This document shows, piece after piece, positions 8,793 through 20,458 of a stretch of 44,917 nucleotides of DNA. Each line of letters starts with the position of its first letter. The first letter of the stretch is position 1. Both the position numbers and the translations under genes were made by a program. The notes beneath the pieces were generated by a model. The model saw only the letters and a list, made by a program, of their open reading frames with translations. It had not been told where the DNA came from and did not search any database. Source of the stretch: Marinobacter vinifirmus (GTDB taxonomy: Bacteria; Pseudomonadota; Gammaproteobacteria; Pseudomonadales; Oleiphilaceae); contig NZ_NEFY01000017.1 of NCBI RefSeq assembly GCF_002258215.1, positions 1-44,917 on the forward strand. Reading direction: 5' to 3'.

Positions 8793-8896
8793 GGCTGGGG
8801 AGGGGCGTTCCAAAACTGTCTGCAGCCAGGGATGGCTGCAGTCAAGCCCTACAGGGACGTACTTGTGGGCGTGTTTTGGAACGCCCCTCCCCAGCC
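8793..8896. repeat. Long-armed palindromic intergenic element 2 (between trpD and trpC)
   Basis: Perfect 24-base inverted arms at 8793-8816 and 8873-8896 flank a 56-base centre. The centre carries an internal hairpin CTGCAGCC/GGCTGCAG and the sequence TACAGGGACGTAC. Read on the minus strand, the centre aligns with that of the element at 7821-7929 (TACGTCCCTGTA, then GCCATCCCTGGCT). It lies inside the trp transcription unit, so its RNA should fold into a very stable cruciform-like hairpin between two cistrons. Confidence 0.88.
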
Positions 8897-8928
8897 GGTC
8901 GTCCGGCACCGAATTCAACAGGCCGGGA

Positions 8929-9957
8929 TTAAAAGCACTGAGAAAAGTCAGCCAGCTCAGACATCTTGCCGGCCGCCAGGCCAGAACCCATCGCGTCCAG
9001 CGCCATATCCACGCCTTCTTTGGTGGTCTTGGCCAGGCCGGCAACATAGATAGCCGCGCCGGCGTTCAGGGCGATCATGTCGCGGGCTTTTTCGGTGGTT
9101 TCGTCGTGGTTGCGACCGAAAGCGGCCTTGATCAGTTTCAGGGATTCGTCGGAGGAATCCACTGTCAGGCCCACCAGCGACTGGCTCTTGATGCCCAGGT
9201 CTTCCGGGGTCAGGTCGTATTCGGTGATTTCGCCGTCTTTCAGTTCAGCAACGTGGGTCACTGTCGCCAGGCTGATTTCATCCAGGCCATCTTTGGAGCA
9301 GACGACCATGATGTGTTCCGCGCCCAGGCGCTGCATCACTTCTGCCATCGGGCGGCACAGTTCCCTGGTGAACACACCAATCAGCTGACGGGTGACGCCG
9401 GCCGGGTTGGTCATGGGGCCGAGGATGTTAAAGATGGTCCGGCAGCCCAGTTCCTTGCGGGGGCCGATGGCGTGTTTCATGGCACCGTGGTGGGACGGGG
9501 CGAACATGAAGCCGACGCCGATCTGCTCCACGCAGCGGGCTACTTCTTCCGGTTTCATGTCCAGGTTGATGCCGGCCTTTTCGATCAGGTCGGCGCTGCC
9601 GCTTTTGGAGGACACGCCGCGGTTACCGTGCTTGGCCACATAACCGCCGGCGGCGGCCACTACAAAGGCGGATGCCGAGGAGACGTTGAACAGGTTGGCG
9701 CCATCGCCCCCGGTGCCCACGATATCCACCAGCGGGCTGGCGTTGATTTCCACCTTGGTGGCCAGTTCGCGCATCACTTCGGTGGCGCCGGTGATTTCGT
9801 CGATGGTTTCGCTTTTCAGACGCAGGCCCATCAGGAAGGCACCGATCTGGGCGTCTGTGGCCTCGCCGTTCATCACAATACGCATCACATCCTTCATCTC
9901 GTCCCGGGACAGGTCCAGGTTGGAGGCAATGCGGTTCAGGGCTTGTTTCATGTCCAT
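8929..9957 (-). CDS. trpD: Anthranilate phosphoribosyltransferase
   Basis: 342-residue enzyme joining anthranilate to PRPP. The PRPP-binding glycine loop [14 protein letters not shown] is at about residue 81, followed by [18 protein letters not shown]. The anthranilate-site region [20 protein letters not shown] and the metal-binding acidic pair in [11 protein letters not shown] are present. Length and order match the class without a fused TrpG domain. It begins 15 bases after trpG and is part of the minus-strand trpE-trpG-trpD-trpC series. Confidence 0.97.
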   Translation of the reverse strand: MDMKQALNRIASNLDLSRDEMKDVMRIVMNGEATDAQIGAFLMGLRLKSETIDEITGATEVMRELATKVEINASPLVDIVGTGGDGANLFNVSSASAFVVAAAGGYVAKHGNRGVSSKSGSADLIEKAGINLDMKPEEVARCVEQIGVGFMFAPSHHGAMKHAIGPRKELGCRTIFNILGPMTNPAGVTRQLIGVFTRELCRPMAEVMQRLGAEHIMVVCSKDGLDEISLATVTHVAELKDGEITEYDLTPEDLGIKSQSLVGLTVDSSDESLKLIKAAFGRNHDETTEKARDMIALNAGAAIYVAGLAKTTKEGVDMALDAMGSGLAAGKMSELADFSQCF

Positions 9958-9972
9958 GGGGTCGGCCTCTTG

Positions 9973-10551
9973 TTATGTTCTCAGGAAGTTGCGCAGCAGT
10001 TCGTGGCCCTGCTCGGTCATGATCGACTCGGGGTGGAACTGCACGCCCTCGATGGGCAGGGTCTTGTGGCGCACGCCCATGATTTCTTCTACGGAGCCGT
10101 CGTCGTTGCGGGTCCAGGCGGTCACTTCCAGGCAATCGGGCAGGGTGTTTTTGTCGATCACCAGGCTGTGGTAACGGGTAGCCTGCAAGGGATTGTTCAG
10201 GCCGCGGAACACGCCTATATCATTGTGGTACACCGCCGACACCTTGCCATGCATCACCCGCCCGGCGCGGATGATATCGCCGCCGTACACCTGGCCAATG
10301 GACTGGTGGCCCAGGCAAATGCCCAGGATCGGCAGCTTGCCGGCGAAGTGGCGAATGGCGTCCATGGAGATGCCCGCCTCGTTGGGCGTGCAGGGGCCCG
10401 GGGAAATCACCAGCCGCTCGGGCTTCAGGGCTTCAATCTGCTCAATGGTGATTTCATCGTTCCGGTACACCTGCACATCAGCACCCAACTCGGCCAGGTA
10501 CTGCACCACGTTGTAGGTGAAGGAATCGTAGTTATCGATCATCAGCAACAT
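9973..10551 (-). CDS. trpG: Anthranilate synthase component II (glutamine amidotransferase)
   Basis: 192-residue class I amidotransferase that supplies ammonia to TrpE. The nucleophile Cys79 sits in [10 protein letters not shown], and the His173/Glu175 pair is in GVQFHPES. The N-terminal [20 protein letters not shown] and the [12 protein letters not shown] loop are diagnostic of TrpG/PabA. In many gamma-proteobacteria the same subunit serves both anthranilate and aminodeoxychorismate synthases, so a dual role is possible. It lies 16 bases after trpE. Confidence 0.96.
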   Translation of the reverse strand: MLLMIDNYDSFTYNVVQYLAELGADVQVYRNDEITIEQIEALKPERLVISPGPCTPNEAGISMDAIRHFAGKLPILGICLGHQSIGQVYGGDIIRAGRVMHGKVSAVYHNDIGVFRGLNNPLQATRYHSLVIDKNTLPDCLEVTAWTRNDDGSVEEIMGVRHKTLPIEGVQFHPESIMTEQGHELLRNFLRT

Positions 10552-10567
10552 AATCTGTTCCTCCGCC

Positions 10568-12055
10568 TCAGTGGTCGTAGTCGTTGTAGGTCATGGCCAC
10601 AGCCTTGAAGATGGCCCGGCCCTTGTTCATGGTTTCTTTCCATTCGAGGCGGGGAATGGAGTCTGCCACCACGCCGGCGCCGGCCTGGATGTGCAGGGTA
10701 TTGTCCTTGATCACGGCAGTGCGGATGGCGATGGCGGTGTCCATGTTGCCGTTAAACGACAGGTAGCCCACGGCGCCGCCGTAAACGCCGCGCTTCACCG
10801 GCTCCAGCTCGTCGATGATTTCCATGGCCCGGATTTTCGGGGCGCCACTCAGGGTGCCGGCGGGCAGGGTCGCGCGCAGCACATCGAGGCAGCTGGTGCC
10901 CTGTTTCAGGCGACCGGTGACGTTGGAGACAATGTGCATCACGTGGGAATAGCGCTCGACGATCATCTTGTCGGTGAGCTTGACGGTGCCGGTTTCCGAG
11001 ACGCGGCCGGCGTCGTTGCGGCCCAGGTCGATCAGCATCAGGTGCTCGGCGATTTCTTTCGGGTCGGCCAGCAGTTCGTTTTCCAGCGCCTTGTCTTCGG
11101 CCTCGGTAGCGCCGCGCTTGCGGGTGCCGGCGATCGGGCGCACCGTCACTTCTTCGTCTTCTACCCGGGCCAGGATTTCCGGCGAGGAACCAACAATGTG
11201 GAAGTCGCCCAGGTCGAGGAAGTACATGTACGGCGATGGGTTCAGTACCCGCAGCGAGCGGTACAGGTTCAGGGGCGGTGCCTCGAACGGGATCGACATG
11301 CGCTGGGAAATGACGGTCTGCATCACGTCGCCGTCCAGCACATAACCCTTGATCTTGTTCACCGCCGCTTCAAATTTTTCCTGGCTGAAGCCGGACAGGA
11401 AATCGCTTTCGCTGATCATCTTGCCGCGCAGGTGTTCCGGGGTGCGGGGCGCGTTGGCGGTCTGCCGGTGCAGCTGGTTTTCCAGTTCGTCGATGCGGGC
11501 CTGGGCGTGCTCGTAGGCGTCCGTGGCGGATGGGTCCGCATGCACAATCAGGTGCAGTTTGCCGCGCAGGTTGTCGAACACCACGATTTCGTTGGACACC
11601 ATCAGCAGGATATCCGGGGTGCCGATCTTGTCGGGCGGGCAGCTGTTGCGCAGGCGCTTTTCGATGTAGCGCACGGTGTCGTAGCCGAAATAGCCCACCA
11701 GGCCGCCGTTGAAGCGGGGCAGTTCGGGCAGGTCCGGGGCGTTGAAACGCTGCTGGTATTCATCGACGAAGGCCAGCGGGTCGTCCACTTCCGCCTGCTC
11801 GACCACTTCGCCGTTACGGCTCACTTCAATGCGGTGGTCAAAGACTTTCAGCACTTCCTGGCTGGGCAGGCCAATGATGGAATAACGGCCCCATTTTTCA
11901 CCGCCCTGTACCGATTCGAACAGGTAGGAATAGGGCCCGCTGGCCAGTTTCAGATAGGTGCTGAGGGGAGTGTCCAGGTCCGCCAGTACTTCGCGGTACA
12001 CAGGGATGCGGTTATAGCCGGCTTCAGCGAGCTCGCGGAATTGCTCGGGTGTCAT
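10568..12055 (-). CDS. trpE: Anthranilate synthase component I
   Basis: 495-residue chorismate-utilising enzyme. The N-terminal [17 protein letters not shown] region corresponds to the LLES tryptophan-feedback site of TrpE. The C-terminal chorismate-binding domain contains [43 protein letters not shown] and [15 protein letters not shown] 12055 is preceded by AGGA about ten bases upstream. Presumably transcribed with trpG and trpD. No Trp-codon leader peptide was found in the 236-base upstream gap, but a 27-base near-palindrome at 12088-12114 lies 33 bases before the start. Confidence 0.96.
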   Translation of the reverse strand: MTPEQFRELAEAGYNRIPVYREVLADLDTPLSTYLKLASGPYSYLFESVQGGEKWGRYSIIGLPSQEVLKVFDHRIEVSRNGEVVEQAEVDDPLAFVDEYQQRFNAPDLPELPRFNGGLVGYFGYDTVRYIEKRLRNSCPPDKIGTPDILLMVSNEIVVFDNLRGKLHLIVHADPSATDAYEHAQARIDELENQLHRQTANAPRTPEHLRGKMISESDFLSGFSQEKFEAAVNKIKGYVLDGDVMQTVISQRMSIPFEAPPLNLYRSLRVLNPSPYMYFLDLGDFHIVGSSPEILARVEDEEVTVRPIAGTRKRGATEAEDKALENELLADPKEIAEHLMLIDLGRNDAGRVSETGTVKLTDKMIVERYSHVMHIVSNVTGRLKQGTSCLDVLRATLPAGTLSGAPKIRAMEIIDELEPVKRGVYGGAVGYLSFNGNMDTAIAIRTAVIKDNTLHIQAGAGVVADSIPRLEWKETMNKGRAIFKAVAMTYNDYDH

Positions 12056-12087
12056 GGTTCGGTTTCCTGAAATCTGATCTGCGTTTT

Positions 12088-12114
12088 GTCAGAACGGTGT
12101 TACACCGTTGTGAC
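12088..12114. promoter_or_regulatory. Near-perfect palindrome upstream of trpE, candidate operator
   Basis: A 17-base core (12093-12109) reads AACGGTGT, a central T, then ACACCGTT, a perfect odd palindrome. It is extended on both sides by GTCA and TGAC, with one mismatched pair. It sits 33 bases upstream of the trpE start. It does not match the E. coli TrpR operator as I know it. A repressor site or a 5' UTR hairpin are both possible. The rest of the 12056-12291 gap contains no recognised gene. Confidence 0.5.
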
Positions 12115-12291
12115 AGGTGGTGCGGGCATGCAGGCGTGTGCCATCAGCCCCGTGGCTTGCTCAGCCGGTGCGCCATCGCCACCATCGTGTTGCGCGGGTT
12201 GTCAGGATGCCTCGCGCTGCAGTCAGATTCAGTCCCTGCACGGCAGGAATCTCCCGAAATGATGTGTTCAAAGTAAAACGTCCTTGCGAGA

Positions 12292-12981
12292 TTACAAAAG
12301 CTGGGCCAGCGAATCAACAACCGCGTCGGCACCGAGGCTGTTTACCGAGCCCCCGAAGTTGTAACCATAGCGCACGGCCACGCAGGGAATGCCGGCGGCC
12401 TGGGCGGCGTTAACGTCTGCGGCGGAGTCACCCACCATCACGGTGGTGCCCCGGGTGCCGCCCAGTTGTTCCATGGCGTAGAGCAGCGGTGCCGGGTCCG
12501 GTTTCTTCACTTCCAGGGTATCGCCGCCCACCCAGATCCGGAAGTACTGGTCCAGCCCGGTCTTGTTCAGCAGCGGGGCCACGAATCGGTCCGGCTTGTT
12601 GGTCACCACGGCCATTTTGCAGCGCAGGCTGCGCAGGTGGTTCAGGCACTCGGTTACGCCGTCGAACACGACGGCATTGCGGCCGTTAATCTGGCCGTAG
12701 GCGTGGTAGAAGATTTCCAGCGCGTCGTTGTAAAGGATTTCGTCTTTCAGTGCCGCGGGTTCCCAGTCGGTTTTGTCAGCCAGGGCCCGGCGCACCAGGA
12801 TGCCGGCACCGTTGCCGACCCAGTTGCGCACTTTCTCCAGACCGGCGGGCTTGCGGCCCAGGTGTTCCAGCATCTGGTCGACCGCCGCGGCCAGGTCTGG
12901 CGCGCTGTCTACCAGGGTGCCGTCCAGGTCGAACAGGGCAACGCCGGGCCAGCGGGGATTAAACAGACCTTTCAGGCTCAT
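12292..12981 (-). CDS. gph: Phosphoglycolate phosphatase (HAD family)
   Basis: 229-residue HAD hydrolase that dephosphorylates 2-phosphoglycolate, a by-product of DNA repair and oxygenase chemistry. HAD motif I is DLDGTLVDS with Asp18 and Asp20, motif II is the VVTNKP segment, and the motif III/IV region shows [12 protein letters not shown] and [15 protein letters not shown]. The cap domain between motifs I and II is of the Gph type. The start overlaps the rpe stop in an ATGA arrangement, so rpe and gph are translationally coupled, as in many gamma-proteobacteria where trpE follows. Confidence 0.93.
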   Translation of the reverse strand: MSLKGLFNPRWPGVALFDLDGTLVDSAPDLAAAVDQMLEHLGRKPAGLEKVRNWVGNGAGILVRRALADKTDWEPAALKDEILYNDALEIFYHAYGQINGRNAVVFDGVTECLNHLRSLRCKMAVVTNKPDRFVAPLLNKTGLDQYFRIWVGGDTLEVKKPDPAPLLYAMEQLGGTRGTTVMVGDSAADVNAAQAAGIPCVAVRYGYNFGGSVNSLGADAVVDSLAQLL

Positions 12982-13664
12982 CCGCCAATCACCTTGCGGG
13001 CCTGTTCCAGCTCGGCGCGCATGGCATCGATGGTGGCTTTGTAATCCGGCGTGTTGAAGATGGCGGAACCGGCCACGAAGGTGTCGGCACCGGCTTCGGC
13101 GATTTCCCGGATGTTGTCGGTCTTCACGCCGCCGTCGATTTCCAGCCGGATGTTGTAGTTGCTGGCATCAATCTTCTTGCGGGCTTCCCGAAGTTTGTCC
13201 AGGGTGCCGGGGATGAACTTCTGGCCACCAAAGCCCGGGTTCACCGACATCAGCAACACCATGTCGAGCTTGTCCATCACGTAATCCATGTAGCTCAGGG
13301 GCGTGGCCGGGTTGAACACCAGGCCGGCCTTGCAGCCGCCGTCGCGGATCAGTTGCAGGGAGCGGTCGATGTGCTTGCTCGCCTCCGGGTGAAAGGTGAT
13401 GTAGCTGGCGCCGGCGTCGATGAACATGCGGATCAGGTCGTCTACCGGCGATACCATCAGGTGCACGTCGATGGGGGCGGTTACGCCGTGCTTGCGCAGG
13501 GCTTCGCACACCATGGGGCCGATGGTCAGGTTGGGCACGTAGTGGTTGTCCATGACATCGAAGTGCACCACATCGGCGCCGGCGGCAAGTACGTTATCAA
13601 CTTCTTCGCCCAGCCGGGCAAAGTTGGCGGAGAGGATGGACGGCGCAATCAGATAGGGGTTCAT
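12978..13664 (-). CDS. rpe: Ribulose-phosphate 3-epimerase
   Basis: 228-residue TIM-barrel enzyme interconverting ribulose-5-phosphate and xylulose-5-phosphate. It shows [15 protein letters not shown], the metal-binding [14 protein letters not shown] (His34, Asp36), [23 protein letters not shown] and [12 protein letters not shown]. The start is placed at ATG 13664 because GAGAGAG lies upstream and the family begins there; the frame is open 16 codons further with only a TTG. It is the first gene of the rpe-gph-trpEGDC series on the minus strand. Confidence 0.96.
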   Translation of the reverse strand: MNPYLIAPSILSANFARLGEEVDNVLAAGADVVHFDVMDNHYVPNLTIGPMVCEALRKHGVTAPIDVHLMVSPVDDLIRMFIDAGASYITFHPEASKHIDRSLQLIRDGGCKAGLVFNPATPLSYMDYVMDKLDMVLLMSVNPGFGGQKFIPGTLDKLREARKKIDASNYNIRLEIDGGVKTDNIREIAEAGADTFVAGSAIFNTPDYKATIDAMRAELEQARKVIGG

Positions 13665-13758
13665 CGTGGCTCTCTCGATCAGGTGATTCGTCGGCTGAAT
13701 GGAATGGGGCAAGTCTACCAGCTTGGCGCGGCTTTTCGCAGCGCGGGTGCTACGGATA

Positions 13759-15476
<1,718 letters not shown>

Positions 15477-15569
15477 GGTTGTCGGGTGCGTCCTGAGTTG
15501 TCTTTGGTGTCCGGGAACGTTAGCAGAGGAGTATAAAGAGGGTAAAACGGATTTGCAGCGGGGTTTCCG

Positions 15570-15598
15570 TTAACAACCCCGGGGGGCGCGTGTAAACT
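15570..15598 (+). promoter_or_regulatory. Candidate promoter for lptD
   Basis: TTAACA (15570-15575) and TAAACT (15593-15598) are separated by 17 bases, a good sigma-70 layout, and would start transcription about 50 bases before the lptD GTG. A second possible signal, GGAACGT near 15518, resembles a sigma-E -35 element, but no convincing -10 pairs with it. Confidence 0.45.
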
Positions 15599-15653
15599 AG
15601 GCAGCTGTTTTTAGTGTCAGTCGCCATTTATCCGGAACAGGAATATTGCCGTC

Positions 15654-18038
15654 GTGCCCAGCCGTTACCGTCACCTGTTATGGTTCAAGCCCCGTTGCGG
15701 CGGGCTTTTGCTGGCGATGGCCCTGGTGCCGGCAGCAGGCCTGGCCCAGGATGCCGGCAAGCAGGCGCCGAGTGCGGCCGAGATCGACTGGCGGCCCCGC
15801 AGCCAGTTACCGGCTGAAGTACAGGCTGGTTTGCCGGTCTTCTGCGATGGCGGTTACCTGCCTTCCGGCACCGCCGGCGGCGCCATGCCAGTGTTGCCGG
15901 CCGGTGAGACCGAGGCACCTCTGGAGGCCAGTGCGCTCAGTGCCCGCTACGAGCTGGATGCGGAGCTGTACCTGCAGGGGGATGTAAGGCTGCGCCAGGG
16001 CAGCTTCCAGGCCTCCGGCTCGGAGGCACGATACGACACCCGCTCCGGAAGCCTGAACCTGCAGGGGCCTCTGGTGAGCCGGGGCGAAGGCTTCCTGCTG
16101 ACCGGTAAAGACGCCCGCTACTCCACCGAAAGCGGTCAGCTGGATATCAACACCGCCACCTTCCTGCTGCACGAATCCGAGATGCGCGGCGAGGCATCGT
16201 CCCTGTCGCGCATTGGTGAAAACCAGGTGCTGATTACCGATGGCCTGCTGACCACCTGCGGCCCGGGCCAGAACGATTGGGCCATCGTTGCCTCGGATAT
16301 CGAGCTGGACCAGGCTGAAGGCTTTGGCACCGCCAGGCATGTGCGCCTTGAGGTGCTGGATGCCCCGGTGTTCTACTGGCCCTACATCAGTTTCCCCATT
16401 GATGACCGCCGCAAGACCGGTTTTCTGTACCCGCAGTTCGGCTCGTCCAGTGCCGGTAGCGGCGCCTTCCTGGCCTTGCCCTATTACCTGAACCTGGCGC
16501 CCCACTACGACGCCACGCTCACGCCTCAGTACATTCATGGCCGGGGCCTGTTTACCGAACTGGAAGGCCGGTATCTGAGCCGGTTCGGGGAGTCGGTGCT
16601 GCAGCTGGGCTACATCGATGACGATTCCTACTACAAAGACGAGAATCCGGGCGCGGACGGCCAGCGCTGGGCCCTGGATCTGTCGACCCGGGCAGCCTTC
16701 GGCGGTGGCTGGACCGGTTACGGCGACTACTCGGTGGTGTCTGACGAAGACTACCTGAGCGACCTGAACCGCTCCCTGGAAATTGACCAGGCGACTCACC
16801 TGCAGCGTCGCGGTGGTGTACGTTATTCCGACCAGAACCAGTATTTTGATGCCTACCTGAATGGCTACCAGACCATTGCCGAACGTATTGCCGACGTCAA
16901 CAAACCCTATAACCTGTTGCCGGAAGTGCTGTATGCCGGAACCACTGAAGTGGGGGCCTTCGAGGCGGGCATCGAAAGCCAGTACTCCTGGTTCTATCGG
17001 GATAACGAAAACCTGACCGGCCTGAACCGGGCCAATGGCCAGCGGGTGCGGGCGATTCCTGAACTAGCCCTGCCCATGCGCGCGCTCTGGGGCTTCAGCC
17101 GGCCGTCGGTGAGCCTGGATTACACCCGCTACGACCTGGAAGACTACACGCTCGGCAACAGCAGTTTTGACCGTACGGTGCCGGTGTTCGAGTGGGACAA
17201 CGGCCTGTACTTTGACCGCCGCTCCAGCCTGTTCGATATTCCCTATAACCAGACCCTGGAACCCCGGCTGTATTATGCCTGGGCTGATGCAGAGGCCGAC
17301 CAGAACGACATCCCGGATTTTGACACCGGCCTGAAAAGCTTCCGATTCGACCAGTTGTTCCAGCGCGATCGCTTCACCGGCGGTGACCGGGTAGGGGACG
17401 CCAACCAGCTGACCGTGGCCCTGACCAGTCGCTTCAACGACCTGCTGACCGGCGCCGAGCGGGCCCGGGTCAGTATTGGCCAGGTGCGCTATTTTGATGA
17501 CCGGGAAGTGAGCCTGTTCGGGCAGGGTGCTTCTGACCGAAGTAACTCGCCGCTGGCCGGTGAGCTGGTGCTGAACCCGGTTGATAACCTGGAAATCCGC
17601 AGCTCCGGCCTGTGGGACCATGACACCCAGAGAACCGAGGAAGGCCGCAGCCAGCTGATTTTCCATTCCGAGGATTATCGGTACCTGGCAACGCTGGGCC
17701 ATACCTACAGCCGGCCCGATGACATTGAACAGACCGATGTAGGTGCCGTGTTGCCGGTCACCAACCGGGTCAGTGCCATCGGCCGCTGGGTGTGGGATTC
17801 GGAACTGGACCGTACCGTGGGTACCCTGGCCGGACTGGAATACAACAACTGCTGCTGGAGTGTGCAGGTAGTGCACCAGAACTACCTGACCGACGATGAA
17901 GAACTGGATACCCGACTGCTGTTCCGGATCGAGCTGAAAGGCCTGGGCGGCAGTGGCGGAGCATCTGACAACATTGCCGATGCCATCTACGGCTATGACG
18001 AGCGCGAGCGCCGCCGTTTCGGAACTCAGCGCCGCTAA
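15654..18038 (+). CDS. lptD: LPS-assembly protein LptD
   Basis: 794-residue outer-membrane beta-barrel that, with LptE, inserts lipopolysaccharide into the outer leaflet. It has a signal peptide ending near GLAQD, an N-terminal beta-jellyroll (YLQGDVRLRQGSFQASGSEARYD) and a large barrel with Gly/Tyr-rich strands. The four-cysteine pattern of LptD is conserved: Cys64 (PVFCDGGY), Cys202 (LLTTCGPG) and the adjacent Cys733-Cys734 (YNNCCWSV), which form the activating disulfides. The start is GTG 15654 with AGGA 11 bases upstream. It is followed after 69 bases by surA, the chaperone required for its folding. Confidence 0.96.
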   Translation: MPSRYRHLLWFKPRCGGLLLAMALVPAAGLAQDAGKQAPSAAEIDWRPRSQLPAEVQAGLPVFCDGGYLPSGTAGGAMPVLPAGETEAPLEASALSARYELDAELYLQGDVRLRQGSFQASGSEARYDTRSGSLNLQGPLVSRGEGFLLTGKDARYSTESGQLDINTATFLLHESEMRGEASSLSRIGENQVLITDGLLTTCGPGQNDWAIVASDIELDQAEGFGTARHVRLEVLDAPVFYWPYISFPIDDRRKTGFLYPQFGSSSAGSGAFLALPYYLNLAPHYDATLTPQYIHGRGLFTELEGRYLSRFGESVLQLGYIDDDSYYKDENPGADGQRWALDLSTRAAFGGGWTGYGDYSVVSDEDYLSDLNRSLEIDQATHLQRRGGVRYSDQNQYFDAYLNGYQTIAERIADVNKPYNLLPEVLYAGTTEVGAFEAGIESQYSWFYRDNENLTGLNRANGQRVRAIPELALPMRALWGFSRPSVSLDYTRYDLEDYTLGNSSFDRTVPVFEWDNGLYFDRRSSLFDIPYNQTLEPRLYYAWADAEADQNDIPDFDTGLKSFRFDQLFQRDRFTGGDRVGDANQLTVALTSRFNDLLTGAERARVSIGQVRYFDDREVSLFGQGASDRSNSPLAGELVLNPVDNLEIRSSGLWDHDTQRTEEGRSQLIFHSEDYRYLATLGHTYSRPDDIEQTDVGAVLPVTNRVSAIGRWVWDSELDRTVGTLAGLEYNNCCWSVQVVHQNYLTDDEELDTRLLFRIELKGLGGSGGASDNIADAIYGYDERERRRFGTQRR

Positions 18039-18107
18039 AACGAACCAATACCGTTAGCCGGGCCTTGCCTGGCTGACGACCCGGAATGCACAAACCAAGA
18101 GGTGACT

Positions 18108-19451
18108 ATGAAGGCGACTTTACGCCACGGACTGACCCTGCTGCTGACCATGGCCATGATGACCATGTCGTTGGCGGTACAGGCTGAACGCAAGCTGCTG
18201 GACAGGGTGGTCGCCATTGTCGACGACGATGTCATCCTGCAGACCCAGCTGGAAGCCCGGGTGAACACCATTGTGGGCCGGCTGAGTGCCCAGGGTACCG
18301 GCCTGCCACCACGCCAGATGCTGGAGCAGCGGGTACTGGAACAGCTGATTGCTGAATCCGTCCAGCTGCAGATGGCGGACAAAATGGGCATGCGCATCAG
18401 CGATAACGAGCTGAACGAAACCCTGGCCAACATCGCCCGCAGCAATGGCATGACCATGGCCCAGTTCGAAAGCCAGCTGGCGGAAGAAGGTGTGACCTAC
18501 CAGCAGGCCCGGGAGCAGATCCGCAACGAGATGCTCACCAGCCGGGTGCAGCAGCGCCAGGTGGGCAACCGGGTGCGCATTACCGACAACGAAGTGGAAA
18601 ACTACCTGCAAGCCCAGGCCGGTGCCGGCAGCGATGGTGCTGAATACCGCCTGGCCTATATCTTTATCCAGGTAGACGAGCCGGGTAACGAGGCGTCTGT
18701 GCGCCAGGCCCGTAACCTGGCGGATAACCTGCGCCAGCAGATTCTGGATGGCCGGGATTTCCGGGAAGTAGCTGTTGCCGAATCCGATGCCAGCAACGCC
18801 CTTGAGGGTGGTGATATGGGCTGGCGCTCTGAGAGCCAGCTGCCGTCACTGGTGGCGCCGGTGGTGCCGGGCCTGGAGCCGGGTGTGCCGTCTGCCGTGC
18901 TGGAGAACAACAGCGGCTTCCACCTGGTGATGGTGATGGACAAACGTGGTGGCGAGCAGCAGCAGATTATCGAACAGCACAAGGTTCGCCACATCCTGGT
19001 TCGCCCGTCGGCAGCGGTGACCGAGGCCCAGGCCGAGCAGCGGATCCGCGATATCTACCGACAGTTGCAGGACGGTGCCGACTTTGCCGAACTGGCCCGT
19101 GAGCTGTCAGACGACCCGGTATCCGGCTCCGATGGCGGCAACCTGGATTGGGTGAGCCCGGGCCAGATGGTCCCCGAGTTTGAGCAGGCCATGCTGGATG
19201 CCGACGTGGGTGAAATCTACGGCCCCGTGCGCTCCCAGTTCGGCTGGCATATTCTGCAGGTTCAGGAACGTCGCAAGCAGGATGTCACCGCCGAGGCCCG
19301 CGAATCCCAGGCCCGCCAGGCCATCTATCAGCGCAAGTTCGAGCAGGAACTGCAGAACTGGCTGCGGGAAGTCCGTGATGAAGCCTTCGTGGAGTTCAAG
19401 GGCGAGTTCGCCGATATGAACCCGCAAAGCGAGGAAGCAGACCCGTCATGA
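18108..19451 (+). CDS. surA: Periplasmic chaperone / peptidyl-prolyl isomerase SurA
   Basis: 447-residue periplasmic chaperone for outer-membrane proteins. The signal peptide is [20 protein letters not shown] and ends at VQA-E. The N-terminal SurA domain ([20 protein letters not shown]) is followed by two parvulin domains: the first around [12 protein letters not shown], the second around [10 protein letters not shown] and [22 protein letters not shown] 18108 is chosen with AGAGGTG just upstream; a GTG six bases earlier is part of that ribosome site. The stop overlaps the pdxA start (ATGA). Confidence 0.96.
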   Translation: MKATLRHGLTLLLTMAMMTMSLAVQAERKLLDRVVAIVDDDVILQTQLEARVNTIVGRLSAQGTGLPPRQMLEQRVLEQLIAESVQLQMADKMGMRISDNELNETLANIARSNGMTMAQFESQLAEEGVTYQQAREQIRNEMLTSRVQQRQVGNRVRITDNEVENYLQAQAGAGSDGAEYRLAYIFIQVDEPGNEASVRQARNLADNLRQQILDGRDFREVAVAESDASNALEGGDMGWRSESQLPSLVAPVVPGLEPGVPSAVLENNSGFHLVMVMDKRGGEQQQIIEQHKVRHILVRPSAAVTEAQAEQRIRDIYRQLQDGADFAELARELSDDPVSGSDGGNLDWVSPGQMVPEFEQAMLDADVGEIYGPVRSQFGWHILQVQERRKQDVTAEARESQARQAIYQRKFEQELQNWLREVRDEAFVEFKGEFADMNPQSEEADPS

Positions 19452-20458
19452 GTACACCGGTCATCCTGGCGCTGACGGCGGGCGAGCCGGCCGGCATCGG
19501 CCCGGAACTGTGCCTGCAGCTGGCTACCGAAGCCCGGGACGCCGGGCTGGTGGTGATTGCCAGTCGCGAGTTGTTACAGGCCCGGGCCAGCGCGCTTGGC
19601 CTTGAGGTCCAGCTTCACGACTGGCAACCGGGCATGGTGCCGGAAATCCGGGCCGGACACCTGTCGGTTCGGCATGTGGATGGTTGCCAGTCAACGCTAG
19701 CCGGGCAGCTGGATGCCGCCAACAGCCAGTATGTGCTGGATACCCTGACCGTTGCGGCCAGGGGCTGCCTGAACGGCGACTTTGACGGCATGGTCACCGC
19801 GCCGGTGCACAAGGGCGTGATCAACGAAGCCGGCATTGTCTTCAGCGGCCACACCGAATTCCTGCAGGAGTTGTGTGGCGTTGAACGGGTGGTGATGATG
19901 CTGGCCACGGAAGAACTCCGGGTGGCGCTGGTAACCACCCACTTACCCCTGAAAAACGTATCGGCGGCCATCACGCCGCAGCGCCTGACCCAGGTAACCC
20001 GTATTCTCAATGCCGACCTGCAAACCTTCTTCGGCATTGAGCAGCCGCGCATCCTGGTGGCGGGCCTGAACCCCCACGCAGGGGAAGGCGGCCACCTGGG
20101 CCGGGAAGAAATCGAGGTGATCGAGCCAACCCTGGAACAGTTGCGCGCCGAAGGCACACAGCTGACCGGGCCGCTGCCGGCGGATACCCTGTTTACTCCG
20201 CACTGGCTGGACAATGCCGATGCGGTATTGGCCATGTACCACGACCAGGGCCTGCCGGTGCTGAAATTCCAGGGCTTTGGCCGTGCCGTAAACATCACCC
20301 TCGGGTTGCCCATTGTCCGCACCTCGGTCGACCACGGCACCGCGCTTGACCTGGCCGGCACCGGCAAGGCCGACGCCGGCAGCCTGCACACCGCCATTCG
20401 GGTGGGCGAGCATATGGCCCGCTGCCGCAAGGCCGCACAGGCCGGAGAATCATCATGA
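19448..20458 (+). CDS. pdxA: 4-hydroxythreonine-4-phosphate dehydrogenase
   Basis: 336-residue NAD-dependent dehydrogenase of the DXP-dependent pyridoxal phosphate pathway. Motifs: [13 protein letters not shown] at the N-terminus, [40 protein letters not shown] and [15 protein letters not shown], with the conserved metal-binding histidines, then [17 protein letters not shown]. Starts inside the surA stop and ends inside the rsmA start (both ATGA), so translation is coupled across all three genes. Confidence 0.97.
   Translation: MSTPVILALTAGEPAGIGPELCLQLATEARDAGLVVIASRELLQARASALGLEVQLHDWQPGMVPEIRAGHLSVRHVDGCQSTLAGQLDAANSQYVLDTLTVAARGCLNGDFDGMVTAPVHKGVINEAGIVFSGHTEFLQELCGVERVVMMLATEELRVALVTTHLPLKNVSAAITPQRLTQVTRILNADLQTFFGIEQPRILVAGLNPHAGEGGHLGREEIEVIEPTLEQLRAEGTQLTGPLPADTLFTPHWLDNADAVLAMYHDQGLPVLKFQGFGRAVNITLGLPIVRTSVDHGTALDLAGTGKADAGSLHTAIRVGEHMARCRKAAQAGESS

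Noticed and set aside
8764..8845. Longer N-terminus for trpC
   Set aside because: The added 27 residues are encoded largely by the palindromic element and match no TrpC sequence.
8863..10608. Long plus-strand open frame opposite trpD and trpG
   Set aside because: Antisense of two conserved trp genes; composition is typical of a high-GC shadow frame.
10571..12070. Long plus-strand open frame opposite trpE
   Set aside because: It is the antisense shadow of trpE; His/Gln/Val-rich with no domain, whereas trpE is fully supported.
12144..12332. Minus-strand 62-codon frame as a trp leader peptide
   Set aside because: Only one Trp codon, no adjacent Trp pair and no terminator after it.
15518..15545. 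Sigma-E promoter for lptD
   Set aside because: GGAACGT is a fair -35, but no TCTGA or TCAAA at the right distance was found; the sigma-70 pair at 15570 is better.
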